Positions 47,594 through 57,300 of a stretch of DNA of 64,000 bases are shown piece by piece. Numbering within the stretch: the first letter of the stretch is position 1; every line of letters begins with the position of its first letter. This DNA is from Thermosynechococcus sp. NK55a (GTDB lineage: Bacteria > Cyanobacteriota > Cyanobacteriia > Thermosynechococcales > Thermosynechococcaceae), in the NCBI RefSeq assembly GCF_000505665.1, contig NC_023033.1, positions 1,950,313 to 2,014,312 on the forward strand. The letters run 5' to 3'. The position numbers were made by a program, and so were the translations under genes. The notes beneath the pieces are model-generated. The model saw nothing but the letters and a program-made list of their open reading frames with translations, searched no databases and was not told the origin of the DNA.

Positions 47594-48846
47594 CTCCCTA
47601 GGGAGAGACTTGCCAGCCACTCGTAGAGGTCAGGAATATTGGCATTGGGTTGAAGGAGATCCTCCTTCATGCGCATGAGTGCCTTGGCCAAAGGTTGGGC
47701 GCGATCGCGATACTCTGCGACACTGGCCAGCAAATCTGTAAACACCTGTTCTTCGATCTGGGCGCGAGGGGGTGGCTCAGCCGTTGCATCACGGTAGGTT
47801 TCATAGGCCACAGGGGTTGCGGCAAACCCCAGTCGAAAAATAAAAGCCTTAGCTGCCTCTTGTAGTTGCCCTTGGAGCGATCGCACAGACAACTCACCGC
47901 GCTCAAAGCCCACTTCTCCTTTGAGGCTGACTTCAACAATCGCCTCTGCCATGTCTGACTGATGCCGCTGCACCAATTGCTGGAGTCGGCTCTCCACCTG
48001 GCTCACGGTGTCACTGGGGGTGAGAGTAAGGGTGTAGCGATGGATGGGACGCTGCCAATAGTCGCGCTTGAGTTCCGCCTGGGGTGGTCCCTGATCAAGG
48101 CTGACCAACAGTACTCCCCGTGGATTTTGCTGCTGATTTTCCTGAATCGAATTGGCCTCAACGGAGCCGGGATTAAAGATCCAGTCCTCAACGGCATAGT
48201 GGCGATGGATATGCCCTAAGGCCAGGTAATCCACACCCGCTTGGCGCAGGGGTAGGAGTTCGTTGTAGCGCAATGCCCCTTGGTAGCGGGAGACTTGCCC
48301 CTCAAGACCGTGGTGAAAGAGCAGAATCGTCGCACCAGCAGCGGGGGGCAGTGCCTGAATTTGGCTAGCAAGCTGTTGAATGGCCCGGGGGGCACTGGCA
48401 CCATACCACTGGGAACCAATTACGCGCACACCACAGGGAAGATCAATATACCCACCCCGCACTGTTTCTGTATCCCAGGGCTGGAGAGCACCTGTCTCGT
48501 CGGGTTCCAAAAGATAGAGGTAGTCCTTTTCGCAGAGGTAGCGTAGCCAATTGGACTTGACACCGTAGGGGCAGTTGTCGTGGTTGCCCTCAATGGCGAG
48601 CACTGGAATTCCCGCCGATCGCACCTTATCAAGGACGTATTCCGCCTGATTGAGAATGCCGGGGGTAATCATCCGCTCCTCAAAGAGATCACCGGCAATC
48701 AGAACAAAGTCGACCCGTGCCTCGATGGCGTAGGTTTCCAAGGCACTGTCAAAGGCACGGAAAAAGTCCAGCATGCGGCTGGGGTTGTCTTGGCGATATT
48801 TGTTGTAGCCCAGGTGGACATCGGCAACATGCAGAAACCGCACCAT
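47590..48846 (-). CDS. SbcD/Mre11-type DNA repair exonuclease
   Basis: This metallophosphatase-type nuclease processes DNA ends with SbcC. It has the metal motifs ADVHLGYNKY, IAGDLFEERM, IEGNHDN and ALGHIHRHY. From the ATG at 48846 it has 418 residues. No sbcC is adjacent. Its TAG overlaps the restored TAG of the convergent DUF928 gene in a shared CTAG (47590-47593). It is last in a minus-strand run with the SDR/CIA30 gene 13 bases upstream. Confidence 0.88.
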   Translation of the reverse strand: MVRFLHVADVHLGYNKYRQDNPSRMLDFFRAFDSALETYAIEARVDFVLIAGDLFEERMITPGILNQAEYVLDKVRSAGIPVLAIEGNHDNCPYGVKSNWLRYLCEKDYLYLLEPDETGALQPWDTETVRGGYIDLPCGVRVIGSQWYGASAPRAIQQLASQIQALPPAAGATILLFHHGLEGQVSRYQGALRYNELLPLRQAGVDYLALGHIHRHYAVEDWIFNPGSVEANSIQENQQQNPRGVLLVSLDQGPPQAELKRDYWQRPIHRYTLTLTPSDTVSQVESRLQQLVQRHQSDMAEAIVEVSLKGEVGFERGELSVRSLQGQLQEAAKAFIFRLGFAATPVAYETYRDATAEPPPRAQIEEQVFTDLLASVAEYRDRAQPLAKALMRMKEDLLQPNANIPDLYEWLASLSLGS

Positions 48847-48859
48847 TTGACCCTGTCTC

Positions 48860-50314
48860 CTAGGGACGATCGCTGGCAAGTTGGGCAAGGCGGACTGCCC
48901 AATTGGGATAGGCCTCTGCTGCTTGATCGGTGGCTACCACTTCCACAGTGCGATAGCAGGCCACAGGCAAGTTTAACAAACTGGCCAGAAATGCAGCTAA
49001 ATCTTCACGACTCAGAAAACCCGTCAGGCGATCGCCTTGATCCAGGCGCAGTTCTTTGCCGCCGGGCTGATCCGTCAGACCACAGGGACGGACAATCGTA
49101 TAGGGAAGACCACTTTGGCGCAGCATATTTTCCGCTGCTAGTTTCCACGTCAGGAGGCCCCCCAATTGTTTGTTGTATTGAACCGCCAAGGGCTGTCCCT
49201 TAACATCAAGATTTGCTTGCTGCGGACGGGTAACCCCAGCAGAACTGACCTGAATAATGCGAGGTAAGGGCAAGCCCCCATAGGCTTGGATGAACTCTAT
49301 CTCAAGCCTGAAGGAGCCGGGGCGAAAGTGAGGGTTGAGGGCACCGTCATACTCAAACTTGCTCAGCATCAGTTGCAGTGAGTAAATTTGCCCCACATTC
49401 AGCGGCGGGGCATTGGTGGCCGTGCGTGCCCGAAATACAGGGATAAAGTGGCTAAAGGGCAACTCAACCGTGATCCACTGATCGGCCGCCGTATCAAAAG
49501 AGATGGCATAGCCGACGCCATCCCAAGCGGGGTCACTGCGTAGGAAAAATTTATAGCGCTGGCCATCGCCGCGAACCCGTAGTTGAATGCCCGTATATCC
49601 TTGGAAATTGAGCGGTGGGGTGAGGTTGCGGGTGCGAATCGAGACAAAGCCCCCAGAATTTTCTGTAGAAACCACCCCTGTGAAGAGAGCACTGTGATCC
49701 TTGAGGTAAAACTGGCTGGCACTGACGCCGCCCATGACCACATCATCAAGGGCACCCCAAACTTCCTTCAGAGGCGGCGTGGGATAGCGATAGTCAAAGA
49801 GAGGATAGGTGTTGGGTTGACTTTGAAAATAGGGTTGGGCACGTTCCAACAGATGCCGCATCCCCTCAAATTCAACGGCCTCTGGGCTAGCACCGACAAT
49901 TTCAAGGCCCGGAGGTGGCGCGTTGGGATTGGGCTGTACCTTTGCCCCGACACAGTTGATCACCGCTCGACTCCCCTGCAGGAGATCCGCAGGCAAGGGC
50001 TGAGTCACATCGGCAACGACAATCTCTAAAAAGGGGTCTGGGGGAAGCCCACTTTCAGCCTTGGCGCGATCGCGCACCACTGCCCGCACAGCATAGCCTT
50101 GACCCAAGAGGGTTTTCACCACGGCTTGACCGGTTCGACCCGTTGCCCCCATAACCACCACCAGGCCACTGCCCCGATAGGCGGGCGGCTTGAAGAGATC
50201 CGGTAAAAGGGGGGACAGCACGGGGCGCAGAGGCTCCAGCGTTCCTACAAAAGGTAAGGTTTGAAAAAAGCGCAGTGTATCGAGAAAGCGACCAAGTTCC
50301 CAGTTATTTGCCAT
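48860..50314 (-). CDS. SDR-type NAD(P)-binding protein with inserted CIA30 domain
   Basis: The 484-residue protein has an atypical SDR/NmrA fold: VVVMGATGRTGQAVVKTLLGQG at about 50. The fold is interrupted by a CIA30 (complex I assembly) domain at about 180-350 (EVWGALDDVVMGGVSASQFYL, NFQGYTGIQLRVRGDG). It then resumes with IIQVSSAGVTRP and YTIVRPCGLTDQPGGKE. Related cyanobacterial and plastid proteins act in photosystem or complex assembly; the role here is inference. It overlaps tsaB by 11 bases. Confidence 0.88.
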   Translation of the reverse strand: MANNWELGRFLDTLRFFQTLPFVGTLEPLRPVLSPLLPDLFKPPAYRGSGLVVVMGATGRTGQAVVKTLLGQGYAVRAVVRDRAKAESGLPPDPFLEIVVADVTQPLPADLLQGSRAVINCVGAKVQPNPNAPPPGLEIVGASPEAVEFEGMRHLLERAQPYFQSQPNTYPLFDYRYPTPPLKEVWGALDDVVMGGVSASQFYLKDHSALFTGVVSTENSGGFVSIRTRNLTPPLNFQGYTGIQLRVRGDGQRYKFFLRSDPAWDGVGYAISFDTAADQWITVELPFSHFIPVFRARTATNAPPLNVGQIYSLQLMLSKFEYDGALNPHFRPGSFRLEIEFIQAYGGLPLPRIIQVSSAGVTRPQQANLDVKGQPLAVQYNKQLGGLLTWKLAAENMLRQSGLPYTIVRPCGLTDQPGGKELRLDQGDRLTGFLSREDLAAFLASLLNLPVACYRTVEVVATDQAAEAYPNWAVRLAQLASDRP

Positions 50315-50921
50315 AGAGGGGCACCACGCTTGACCAGTGGGGGAATTTTTCCCCTGCCCTTAGTGTATCGTGCCACTGTTGGGCTGCCCATGTCAGCAAA
50401 GCCCGGCCATAGTCGCTGAGATGGGGAGGGCGCAGGTGTTTGGAGGGGTGGGGCCAAGTGGCTAGGAGCGCCTCTGCCTCGCTGTCTGTGACCAGGCGAT
50501 CGCCCCAAAGGGCGTGGAGACGCCCTCCCTGATAGCGATAAATGCCAAGGTATTGATGCCCCTGCTGGGCGCGGCGTGACACGATCCCATCCTCTTCTAG
50601 GAGTGCGTTGCGATAGTGCCAGGCCATTGTGCCCAGGCTAGACAGACCCAAAAGAGGGACTTCCAATTGTTGGGCCAGTATGCGGGCAGTGACGACCCCC
50701 AACCGCGTTCCCGTAAAGCTGCCCGGACCACAGCCAATGGCGATCGCCCCCAGTTTAGCCCAAGTGTAACGACCCATGAGTTCCCCAAGGCAGGGGTGAA
50801 GTTGGCTGGCCAGTTCTCGACCCAAGGGCCATGTTTTCACCTCCAGCAGTTGATCCGCCTCCAGATCATAGAGACCGGCCACCAGTGTAGCATCACTCGT
50901 ATCAAAGCCAAGACAAAGCAG
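50304..50921 (-). CDS. tsaB: tRNA threonylcarbamoyladenosine biosynthesis protein TsaB, probable CTG start
   Basis: TsaB is the partner of TsaD in making t6A37 on tRNAs. The signature GCGPGSFTGTRLGVVTARIL is intact. The required first strand, LLCLGFDTSDATLVAGLYD, is present in frame. However, the frame has no ATG, GTG or TTG before it: an in-frame TGA lies at 50928-50930, and the first usual codon is GTG at 50882, which would cut off that strand. CTG at 50921 is preceded by GGAGTGAG at a good distance, so I place the start there. It gives 205 residues. It follows psb34 and overlaps the SDR gene. Confidence 0.82.
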   Translation of the reverse strand: MLCLGFDTSDATLVAGLYDLEADQLLEVKTWPLGRELASQLHPCLGELMGRYTWAKLGAIAIGCGPGSFTGTRLGVVTARILAQQLEVPLLGLSSLGTMAWHYRNALLEEDGIVSRRAQQGHQYLGIYRYQGGRLHALWGDRLVTDSEAEALLATWPHPSKHLRPPHLSDYGRALLTWAAQQWHDTLRAGEKFPHWSSVVPLYGK

Positions 50922-50922
50922 A

Positions 50923-51093
50923 TTAGCTCACTCCGATAGCGATCGCCACCAAGCCAGCCACTAAGAGCAATCCACCCCCAACCAACAGGGCTGCCCGTAC
51001 TTTTTGCTGAGGTGTCCAAGGCTGCGCTTGATAGACCTTGGGTTCAATGGCAAAGTTGTTGAGGCGACCGCCCTCATCGGTGGTATAGCGCAT
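50923..51093 (-). CDS. psb34: Photosystem II protein Psb34-like (single-helix, HLIP-related)
   Basis: The 56-residue protein MRYTTDEGGRLNNFAIEPKV has a long N-terminal arm. One membrane helix follows (VRAALLVGGGLLLVAGLVAIAIGV). It agrees with Psb34 of Thermosynechococcus as I remember it, a protein bound to CP47 in photosystem II assembly intermediates. An earlier ATG at 51108 adds 5 residues; the inner ATG matches the known start. The tsaB start follows immediately. Confidence 0.75.
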   Translation of the reverse strand: MRYTTDEGGRLNNFAIEPKVYQAQPWTPQQKVRAALLVGGGLLLVAGLVAIAIGVS

Positions 51094-51145
51094 CGAAACA
51101 AACCTCAATTCAGCGTTACAGTGCAGCTATTTTAACAAGCGAGCT

Positions 51146-52309
51146 TTAGGACTCTTGAGAATCCTTAACAATTTCTTGCAATTGACCATGCCGATCCAGG
51201 CGTAACCAACGACCGCGCCAGTAGATGCGATTACCAAAACAGCCCCCCAACCAAATCAGGAAACTCATCACATCCCGCAGAGGCAATAGCCACAACCACA
51301 ACAGCAGCCGCGGCGTGCCCATCAAAACAATGCTGATCACGGCCTGCAACCAGCGAATCCCCTGCACCGTCAAAAAGAGCCCTAAGGTCCAAGGTGTTGG
51401 AAACAGACCCCACAGCAGGGCACTATAGACAGTGCCAAACGTCAACACTATGCCAAAATACTGATTGCCGCGATTGCTGCGAATACTGCGAGACCAGCGC
51501 AGTTCCCGTTGGACAGCCTTGAGAAAGGAATCATTGCCACAGTCATTGTCAAGGATATAGGTGGATAACTCCACCCGGTACCCCGCCCGCCAAGCCGCAT
51601 ATCCCAATTGATAATCTTCACCAACACGATTGAGGGCAATCTCAAAACCGCCAATTTTTTCTAGAACCTCCCGCCGCAACAGCACTGTAGGTCCAATGGC
51701 AAAACGCAGTCCCCCATCTAGGCGCCGCGCAACCAGCACACTAGGAATGAAGTCCAGACACCGCCCCAGGGCGACAAAGGCGGCTCCTAACCTTTGGGGC
51801 TGGTGATCGATGTAACCGCAGGTAACGACTCCCACCTCCGGATCCGCTAACGGTTGGGTTAGGGTGGCTAGGTAATTGGATCGAACCCGCACGTCACTAT
51901 CTGTTTCCACAACCACGCCATAGCGCGCATGGGCAAATAGTTGCGATACGTTGCTGGTCTTTAGGTTGACGCCACGAATTTGGCTACAAAAATACCAACG
52001 GGCACGGTGGGGATAGGTTTCACAAATTGCCTGCAGGACGGGTATAGCAGGATCATTGGGGTTTTGCACACCAAAGAGAACTTCGTAAACGGGGTAGTTT
52101 TGCTCACACAGCGAGGACCAATTTTGCCATGCCCTTGCCTCTAAGCCACACACAGGCACCAAGATCGAGACTGCGGGCAAGGTCTCTAGGGGGGCGGTTT
52201 TCTCCTTTCTGAAATTTGTGAAAAATTGCCAAGTGAGTGCCCCTGCGACAATATAGAAAAGGGCCCCTGTACAGCTCAGCAGGGTGAGAAGAATGAGCAC
52301 AAGACTCAT
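51146..52309 (-). CDS. Membrane glycosyltransferase, GT2/GT21 (ceramide glucosyltransferase-like)
   Basis: The 387-residue protein has an N-terminal membrane helix and a GT-A domain with [22 protein letters not shown] (DxD-type), [10 protein letters not shown] and the RxxRW-like motif [11 protein letters not shown]. Two or three C-terminal helices follow. Related bacterial proteins (HpnI and ceramide glucosyltransferase types) sugar-modify lipids. A role in glycolipid synthesis is possible; the acceptor is unknown. It overlaps the thiG stop by 4 bases. Confidence 0.85.
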   Translation of the reverse strand: MSLVLILLTLLSCTGALFYIVAGALTWQFFTNFRKEKTAPLETLPAVSILVPVCGLEARAWQNWSSLCEQNYPVYEVLFGVQNPNDPAIPVLQAICETYPHRARWYFCSQIRGVNLKTSNVSQLFAHARYGVVVETDSDVRVRSNYLATLTQPLADPEVGVVTCGYIDHQPQRLGAAFVALGRCLDFIPSVLVARRLDGGLRFAIGPTVLLRREVLEKIGGFEIALNRVGEDYQLGYAAWRAGYRVELSTYILDNDCGNDSFLKAVQRELRWSRSIRSNRGNQYFGIVLTFGTVYSALLWGLFPTPWTLGLFLTVQGIRWLQAVISIVLMGTPRLLLWLWLLPLRDVMSFLIWLGGCFGNRIYWRGRWLRLDRHGQLQEIVKDSQES

Positions 52310-53139
52310 GATCTAGCCGTAATGGTGCCACTTAGGGGTGAACTGGCACTGGCATAGGCTTTGACGGGAATGCGCCCCGCTAAGTAGGCAAGGCGGCCAG
52401 CAGTGGTTGCAAGTGCCATGGCTTTGGCCATTGCTGGGGCATTTCCCGCTTGGGCGATCGCCGTATTAATCAACAGAGCATCGGCTCCCAATTCCATGGC
52501 AGCGGCAGCCTCACTGGGCGTGCCAATCCCCGCATCCACCACAACGGGAACACTGGCTTGATCAATAATGATTTGGATATTGGCAGCATTGCGCAAACCT
52601 TGCCCTGAGCCAATGGGGGAAGCCAAAGGCATTACGGTGACACAGCCCACTTCCTCAAGGCGTTTGGCCAGCAGGGGATCTGCATTGATGTAGGGAAGAA
52701 CTGCAAACCCTTCTTTGACCAGTTGCTCAGCTGCAACTAAGGTGCCAAAGGGGTCGGGCAACAGATACTTAGGATCCGGAATCACCTCAAGTTTGACAAA
52801 GTTGTTATCTTCTTGACCCAAGAGCTTGGCCATTTCTCGGCCTAAACGGGCAACGCGAATCGCCTCCTCAGCGGTTTGGCAGCCAGCGGTGTTGGGCAGT
52901 AGCCAGATTTTACTCCAGTCAAGGGCATCCACAAGCCCTTCATGACCCGGGGCATTGGTTTGAACGCGACGTACGGCTACCGTAACAATTTCGCAACCGC
53001 TTGCGGCAACACTGGCCTGCAGATCTGCAATGGAACGATACTTACCCGTACCAGTCATCAGACGTGAACGAAATTGCCGCCCAGCGATCATTAGCGGGGC
53101 ATCTTCAATCAACTGCTCAGGAGGAGGCGCAGTCACCAT
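52306..53139 (-). CDS. thiG: Thiazole synthase
   Basis: ThiG builds the thiazole ring of thiamine from deoxyxylulose-5-phosphate, dehydroglycine and ThiS-thiocarboxylate. It has the Schiff-base Lys region [18 protein letters not shown] and the barrel phosphate motifs [32 protein letters not shown] and NTAIAQAGN. The 277-residue length includes a short N-terminal extension. No other thi gene and no TPP riboswitch is seen upstream. It leads the minus-strand run to the GT2, psb34 and tsaB genes. Confidence 0.95.
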   Translation of the reverse strand: MVTAPPPEQLIEDAPLMIAGRQFRSRLMTGTGKYRSIADLQASVAASGCEIVTVAVRRVQTNAPGHEGLVDALDWSKIWLLPNTAGCQTAEEAIRVARLGREMAKLLGQEDNNFVKLEVIPDPKYLLPDPFGTLVAAEQLVKEGFAVLPYINADPLLAKRLEEVGCVTVMPLASPIGSGQGLRNAANIQIIIDQASVPVVVDAGIGTPSEAAAAMELGADALLINTAIAQAGNAPAMAKAMALATTAGRLAYLAGRIPVKAYASASSPLSGTITARS

Positions 53140-53272
53140 GATGTCCTTGTGAAGTGAAAAGCACTAGGGTTTGCTTTTCTACAATATCAGGGTTACGCTC
53201 TTTGCTGCTGCGACCTTGGAAAACTTATGGCATCATAGAGGCACCATAATCACAGGAGTGCAACATTGGTGC

Positions 53273-53725
53273 ATGGCACACATTGGCAACAATGCCGCCA
53301 TTCAGGCTGCCGATCGCCTGCTACGCCAGTATGGGTTTGATTTGGATGGCTCCTCAGTTGAGGTCATCTTAGATCGCTGGTTGCGTCATTTTCCTCCCCG
53401 CTGGATTCGCCTCGCACTCATTGAAGCCCTTTATCTGGGGCGTTATAAAGCCATCTCTGTAGAGCAAATTTTAGAGCTGTGGCAACGGCGTGAGCAACCA
53501 ATTTATCACTTCAACAGTGAGTTTGAAGCCATTATCTGCCAGTCATTGCCCGTTAGTGTGCCGGAACCTCCTCCTTCTCGCCTTTTAGAGACACCCAGCA
53601 ATACCAGAATCAGTGAATTCCACCCCGATTCAGTTTCTGACCCATTTGTTACCAAGTTAACCAGTATTGTGCAGCAGTGGCAGTCCCAAGACTTCCTCGT
53701 GGAGCAAGGCGATCGCTCCTCCTAG
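53273..53725 (+). CDS. Conserved hypothetical protein, soluble
   Basis: From the ATG at 53273 the product is 150 residues. An N-terminal helical part (IQAADRLLRQYGFDLDGSSV, then EVILDRWLRHFPPRWIRLALIEALYLGRYKAISVEQILELW) is followed by a Pro/Ser-rich linker and a C-terminal helix (LTSIVQQWQSQDFLVEQ). I cannot name the family. The frame extends upstream to 53171, and a GTG at 53258 near AGGAG is an alternative start. ribH follows 47 bases later. Confidence 0.7.
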   Translation: MAHIGNNAAIQAADRLLRQYGFDLDGSSVEVILDRWLRHFPPRWIRLALIEALYLGRYKAISVEQILELWQRREQPIYHFNSEFEAIICQSLPVSVPEPPPSRLLETPSNTRISEFHPDSVSDPFVTKLTSIVQQWQSQDFLVEQGDRSS

Positions 53726-53772
53726 GCCGTTGCAGGTTATACTCTTTTGGGTAAGATTTGGCACCTCCACCT

Positions 53773-54309
53773 ATGGCTGTTTTTGAAGGCACCTATCAAG
53801 TTCTGGGAACGCCTCGCTTTGGCATTGTGATTTCCCGTTTCAATGATCTGATTACAACCAAGCTGCTAGAGGGTTGCCAAGATTGTCTGCGTCGTCATGG
53901 CATTGATCCCAATCCCCACGGTTCTCAAGTGGACTATGCTTGGGTACCTGGTAGTTTTGAAATCCCCCTTGTGGCAGCTCAACTGGCGGCCAGTCGTCGC
54001 TATGCTGCCATTATTTGTCTGGGGGCAATCATCCGTGGCCAAACCCCCCACTTTGATTATGTGGCTGCTGAAGTCACCAAAGGTATTGCCACTGCCTCTA
54101 TGCAAACCGGTGTGCCCATTATCTACGGCATTCTCACGACTGATACGATGCAACAGGCCCTTGAGCGCGCTGGCATCAAAAGCAATAAAGGTTGGGAATA
54201 TGCCCTCAATGCCCTGGAAATGGCAACCCTGATGCAAACTCTCCCCAGTGCCATCAATCCACCAACAACCAAACTCAGCCCCAGTACCCGTGTTCTCACG
54301 GATGGGTAA
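53773..54309 (+). CDS. ribH: 6,7-dimethyl-8-ribityllumazine synthase
   Basis: RibH makes lumazine, the last intermediate before riboflavin. It has [37 protein letters not shown], the catalytic-loop [20 protein letters not shown] and [20 protein letters not shown]. The ATG at 53773 gives 178 residues, somewhat longer than usual because of a Pro/Thr/Ser-rich C-terminal tail. It ends facing the haemagglutinin-CHAT gene. Confidence 0.95.
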   Translation: MAVFEGTYQVLGTPRFGIVISRFNDLITTKLLEGCQDCLRRHGIDPNPHGSQVDYAWVPGSFEIPLVAAQLAASRRYAAIICLGAIIRGQTPHFDYVAAEVTKGIATASMQTGVPIIYGILTTDTMQQALERAGIKSNKGWEYALNALEMATLMQTLPSAINPPTTKLSPSTRVLTDG

Positions 54310-54343
54310 TCCCAAACGGTCAAGCAGAAATTGCCCCCCAGAG

Positions 54344-57300
54344 CTACCAAGGACTGCCAATCATCGTAAATGCTGCCCAAAAGTATGGATGGGAAAGTAG
54401 ACGCCCACCCCCAGGTTGAACTTCTTGGGGCAAAGGAATCGAAAGCCCTCCCCGCAGTCCAGCACTGCGCAGATGATTCTCCTCAATCACAACCTGCCCG
54501 CGGATCATGGCAAGCTGCGCCTGTCGCAAAGCCTCTGCCTTAATCGGAGCAGTTCTCAACTGGTCATAAAATGCCGTCATCAAGGCTAGTGTTCCTTCAT
54601 CACTGACATACCAAAGGCTGGCAACCGAACTCTTCACACCTGCTTGGAGTGACAGTCCAGCAAACCCAAGTTCTGCATTGGCATCTCCTACTGCTGTGCG
54701 ACAGGCACTCAGCGTCATTAGCTCTGTGGGTGGCTTGAATAAACGCAACTGCCCTAATTCAGCCATTGAAAGCCGCCTATCCCAAAACTGAATATAGGAA
54801 TTTTGTGGCTTACCTACATTAAATTCAGCATGGGTCGCCAGATGCAGGATAGGATAGAGACTGCGCCGCCGCTGGGTTTCCAAGTTTGAGACCGTAAAAG
54901 CTTCATTGAGCAATACTTGCCCTTGACCTACCAGTTGAGTAATTGTTTGTAGCTCGATGGGAACTGCTGGCAAAGGACTTTGATCTGTGAACTTGGAGGC
55001 GCCTATTGCCAATACCGAGGCATTTTGCAACGGTTGGTAGCGGGTATCCACCAAGTTAATACTCGGAATGAGACCCAGGTTATAGCGTTCCACTAGAAAC
55101 TGACCATTACGACCTATTGGACTATCACTAACTGTCGAGGAAATAAGATTTGACCCCGTGTGCAAAGCAGCGATCGGCACACTCCGTAACCCTTGATCAA
55201 GGGCAAAAACCAGTGTATTAATGCCTCGTGCTTGCAATTCAGTATCAACGCTACCCATGATCAATTGGTAGAGCTGCTGCGCGAAGGGCAGATAGGATTG
55301 GCTATTGGTTTTTGTTGGATCTCGCACTTCGCGGTTAAAAGCAGCAATGACGCGGCGCACGACTTCTTGGGGTACTCGAACGGATTGATAAATCGGTTCC
55401 CCTTGAGGCGTGATAATGAATATATCTAACTGGTTGGGTCGCCAAAAGACATGGGTCAGCGCAGGTTTTTGACCTGTTTCTTGAGCTATACGCCCCAATG
55501 ATTCCTTGATTTGATCAATGTCAAGGAACTGTAGTCCCTCTTGGCCGGGAGTACTCAAAAATTCACTAAAGTACTCACCAAACTCAAAGGAATAAAGCTG
55601 CTGCAGCAGTTTGATAGCACTGTTGTAATCTCCCTGATCAAAAGCGGTACTGATTTGCTGACGGATGATTTCAATGCCGGGAAAGTAAAAGACTTGAGCG
55701 GTATTCTGGGGCAGTTGAGTGCTTTGTATCTCCTGGCCAAGATCTTGTTGAATTTGGGATTCTGGAGGTACTGGTGGGGGTGCTTGAGACACCCGATAGA
55801 GAAAACCAGGACCAGAAAATAGAGCAGGCTCAGGATAGGTGGTGTTGAATTGCTCTGAACCCGCGAGGCCGCCATTAATATTGAGATTTGGGTCAGTTGA
55901 ATAAACGAGCCAGCGACCATTGGGGGTACTGAAGACATTTGGCCCATAGTTGTTAATAAAGTTATTTTCTGCAACAAGGACAATCGCATCCCCAGTCCCA
56001 ACACCAGAAATTGGGGCATTAAGAACGATATCGCCTGTTAATGTTCGCAGGAAAATGCTGCGCCCTGTAATGCCTGTTGGATTAACACTGCCGACGGTAA
56101 GGGTACTGTTATTGACAAATTGCAAATCCCTCGAACTATTCAACTGAGCAGCCAGTGTCCCCACCTGGTTATTCGGGTTAGTCAAAATTGCACTGCCATC
56201 TTGTAAAGTTAAACCCAAGCTGCCTGCTCGGATGGGCGCACTTTGCGTTAGGTTCCCACTGTTTAAACTGAGGATTAGGGTATTGCCGTTGGTATTAATG
56301 CCAGTGGTCAGACCATTGACACCGTTGTTGAAACTGACGATACCTAGAGCGCCTTGATTACTCAAGTTCACATTTCCAGTGACATTTCCTGAGAGTGCCT
56401 GAAACTCATTGTTGGCATTGCTGAGGTTGAAAGTCCCCTGTCCGAGGAGTTGGAGCGTTCCCCCAGAAATGGTATGGCTGCCCTGAGTAACGCCACCACC
56501 GCTATTGAGTGTCAGATTACGACCATAGAGATTCGTTGTGCCAGAGCCATTGAACTGAATACCTAGGGAACTGGCGGCGGGGGTTTGTAGGGTGAGATTG
56601 TAGTTGAGGCTGAAGGGGCGAACATCAATGGGACCAGTGCCACTAGGATGACCGATGGTAATTAATGAAAAGCCACCCCTGATTTGGTTGAGGAGAGACT
56701 GATTAACGATTAGGTTACCCGTTGCACCATCGCCAAGGCCAACAGGGGTAGCCGCATCAATCGGTTGAAAGACAAGGTGGCCTGCCCCGTCACTATGGAT
56801 ATCTAGTGAGGTGGGATCACCGGAGATCTCAATCCCCCCTTGGGCTGCTAATGTGAGCACGCCATCTTGAACAGCAACAGTCAGGGAATCAGAGAGTACC
56901 AGACCGGGATTACCATCAGTGCCGCGACCTTCGATAAGAATATTCCCATGGCCAGTCGTTCTGACTGCAGCGGGGTCAGTTGGGCCAGCGTCGAAACGAA
57001 TCCCAGGGCCTGATTGCCCCCCTGTGCCCCTGAGGGTGAGGTTGCCACCTTGACTAATGATCCTGGTGGAGTTGATCTTGATGCCCGTGTTGTTGACCGC
57101 AGGACCGGTACCGCCAGTACCTGTAAGGGTAATATTCCCTGTCGTGGTTTGAATTTGTGACCCTTTAAGACCGATGCCAACTTTGGAAAATACTTTAGGG
57201 CCGCTGCCGCCCGCGCCGGTCAAGGTAAGATTGCCAGCCTCGGCCCCGATTGAGGAGTTCTGAATTGAGATACCATCCAAAGCGCTATAACTACTACCAC

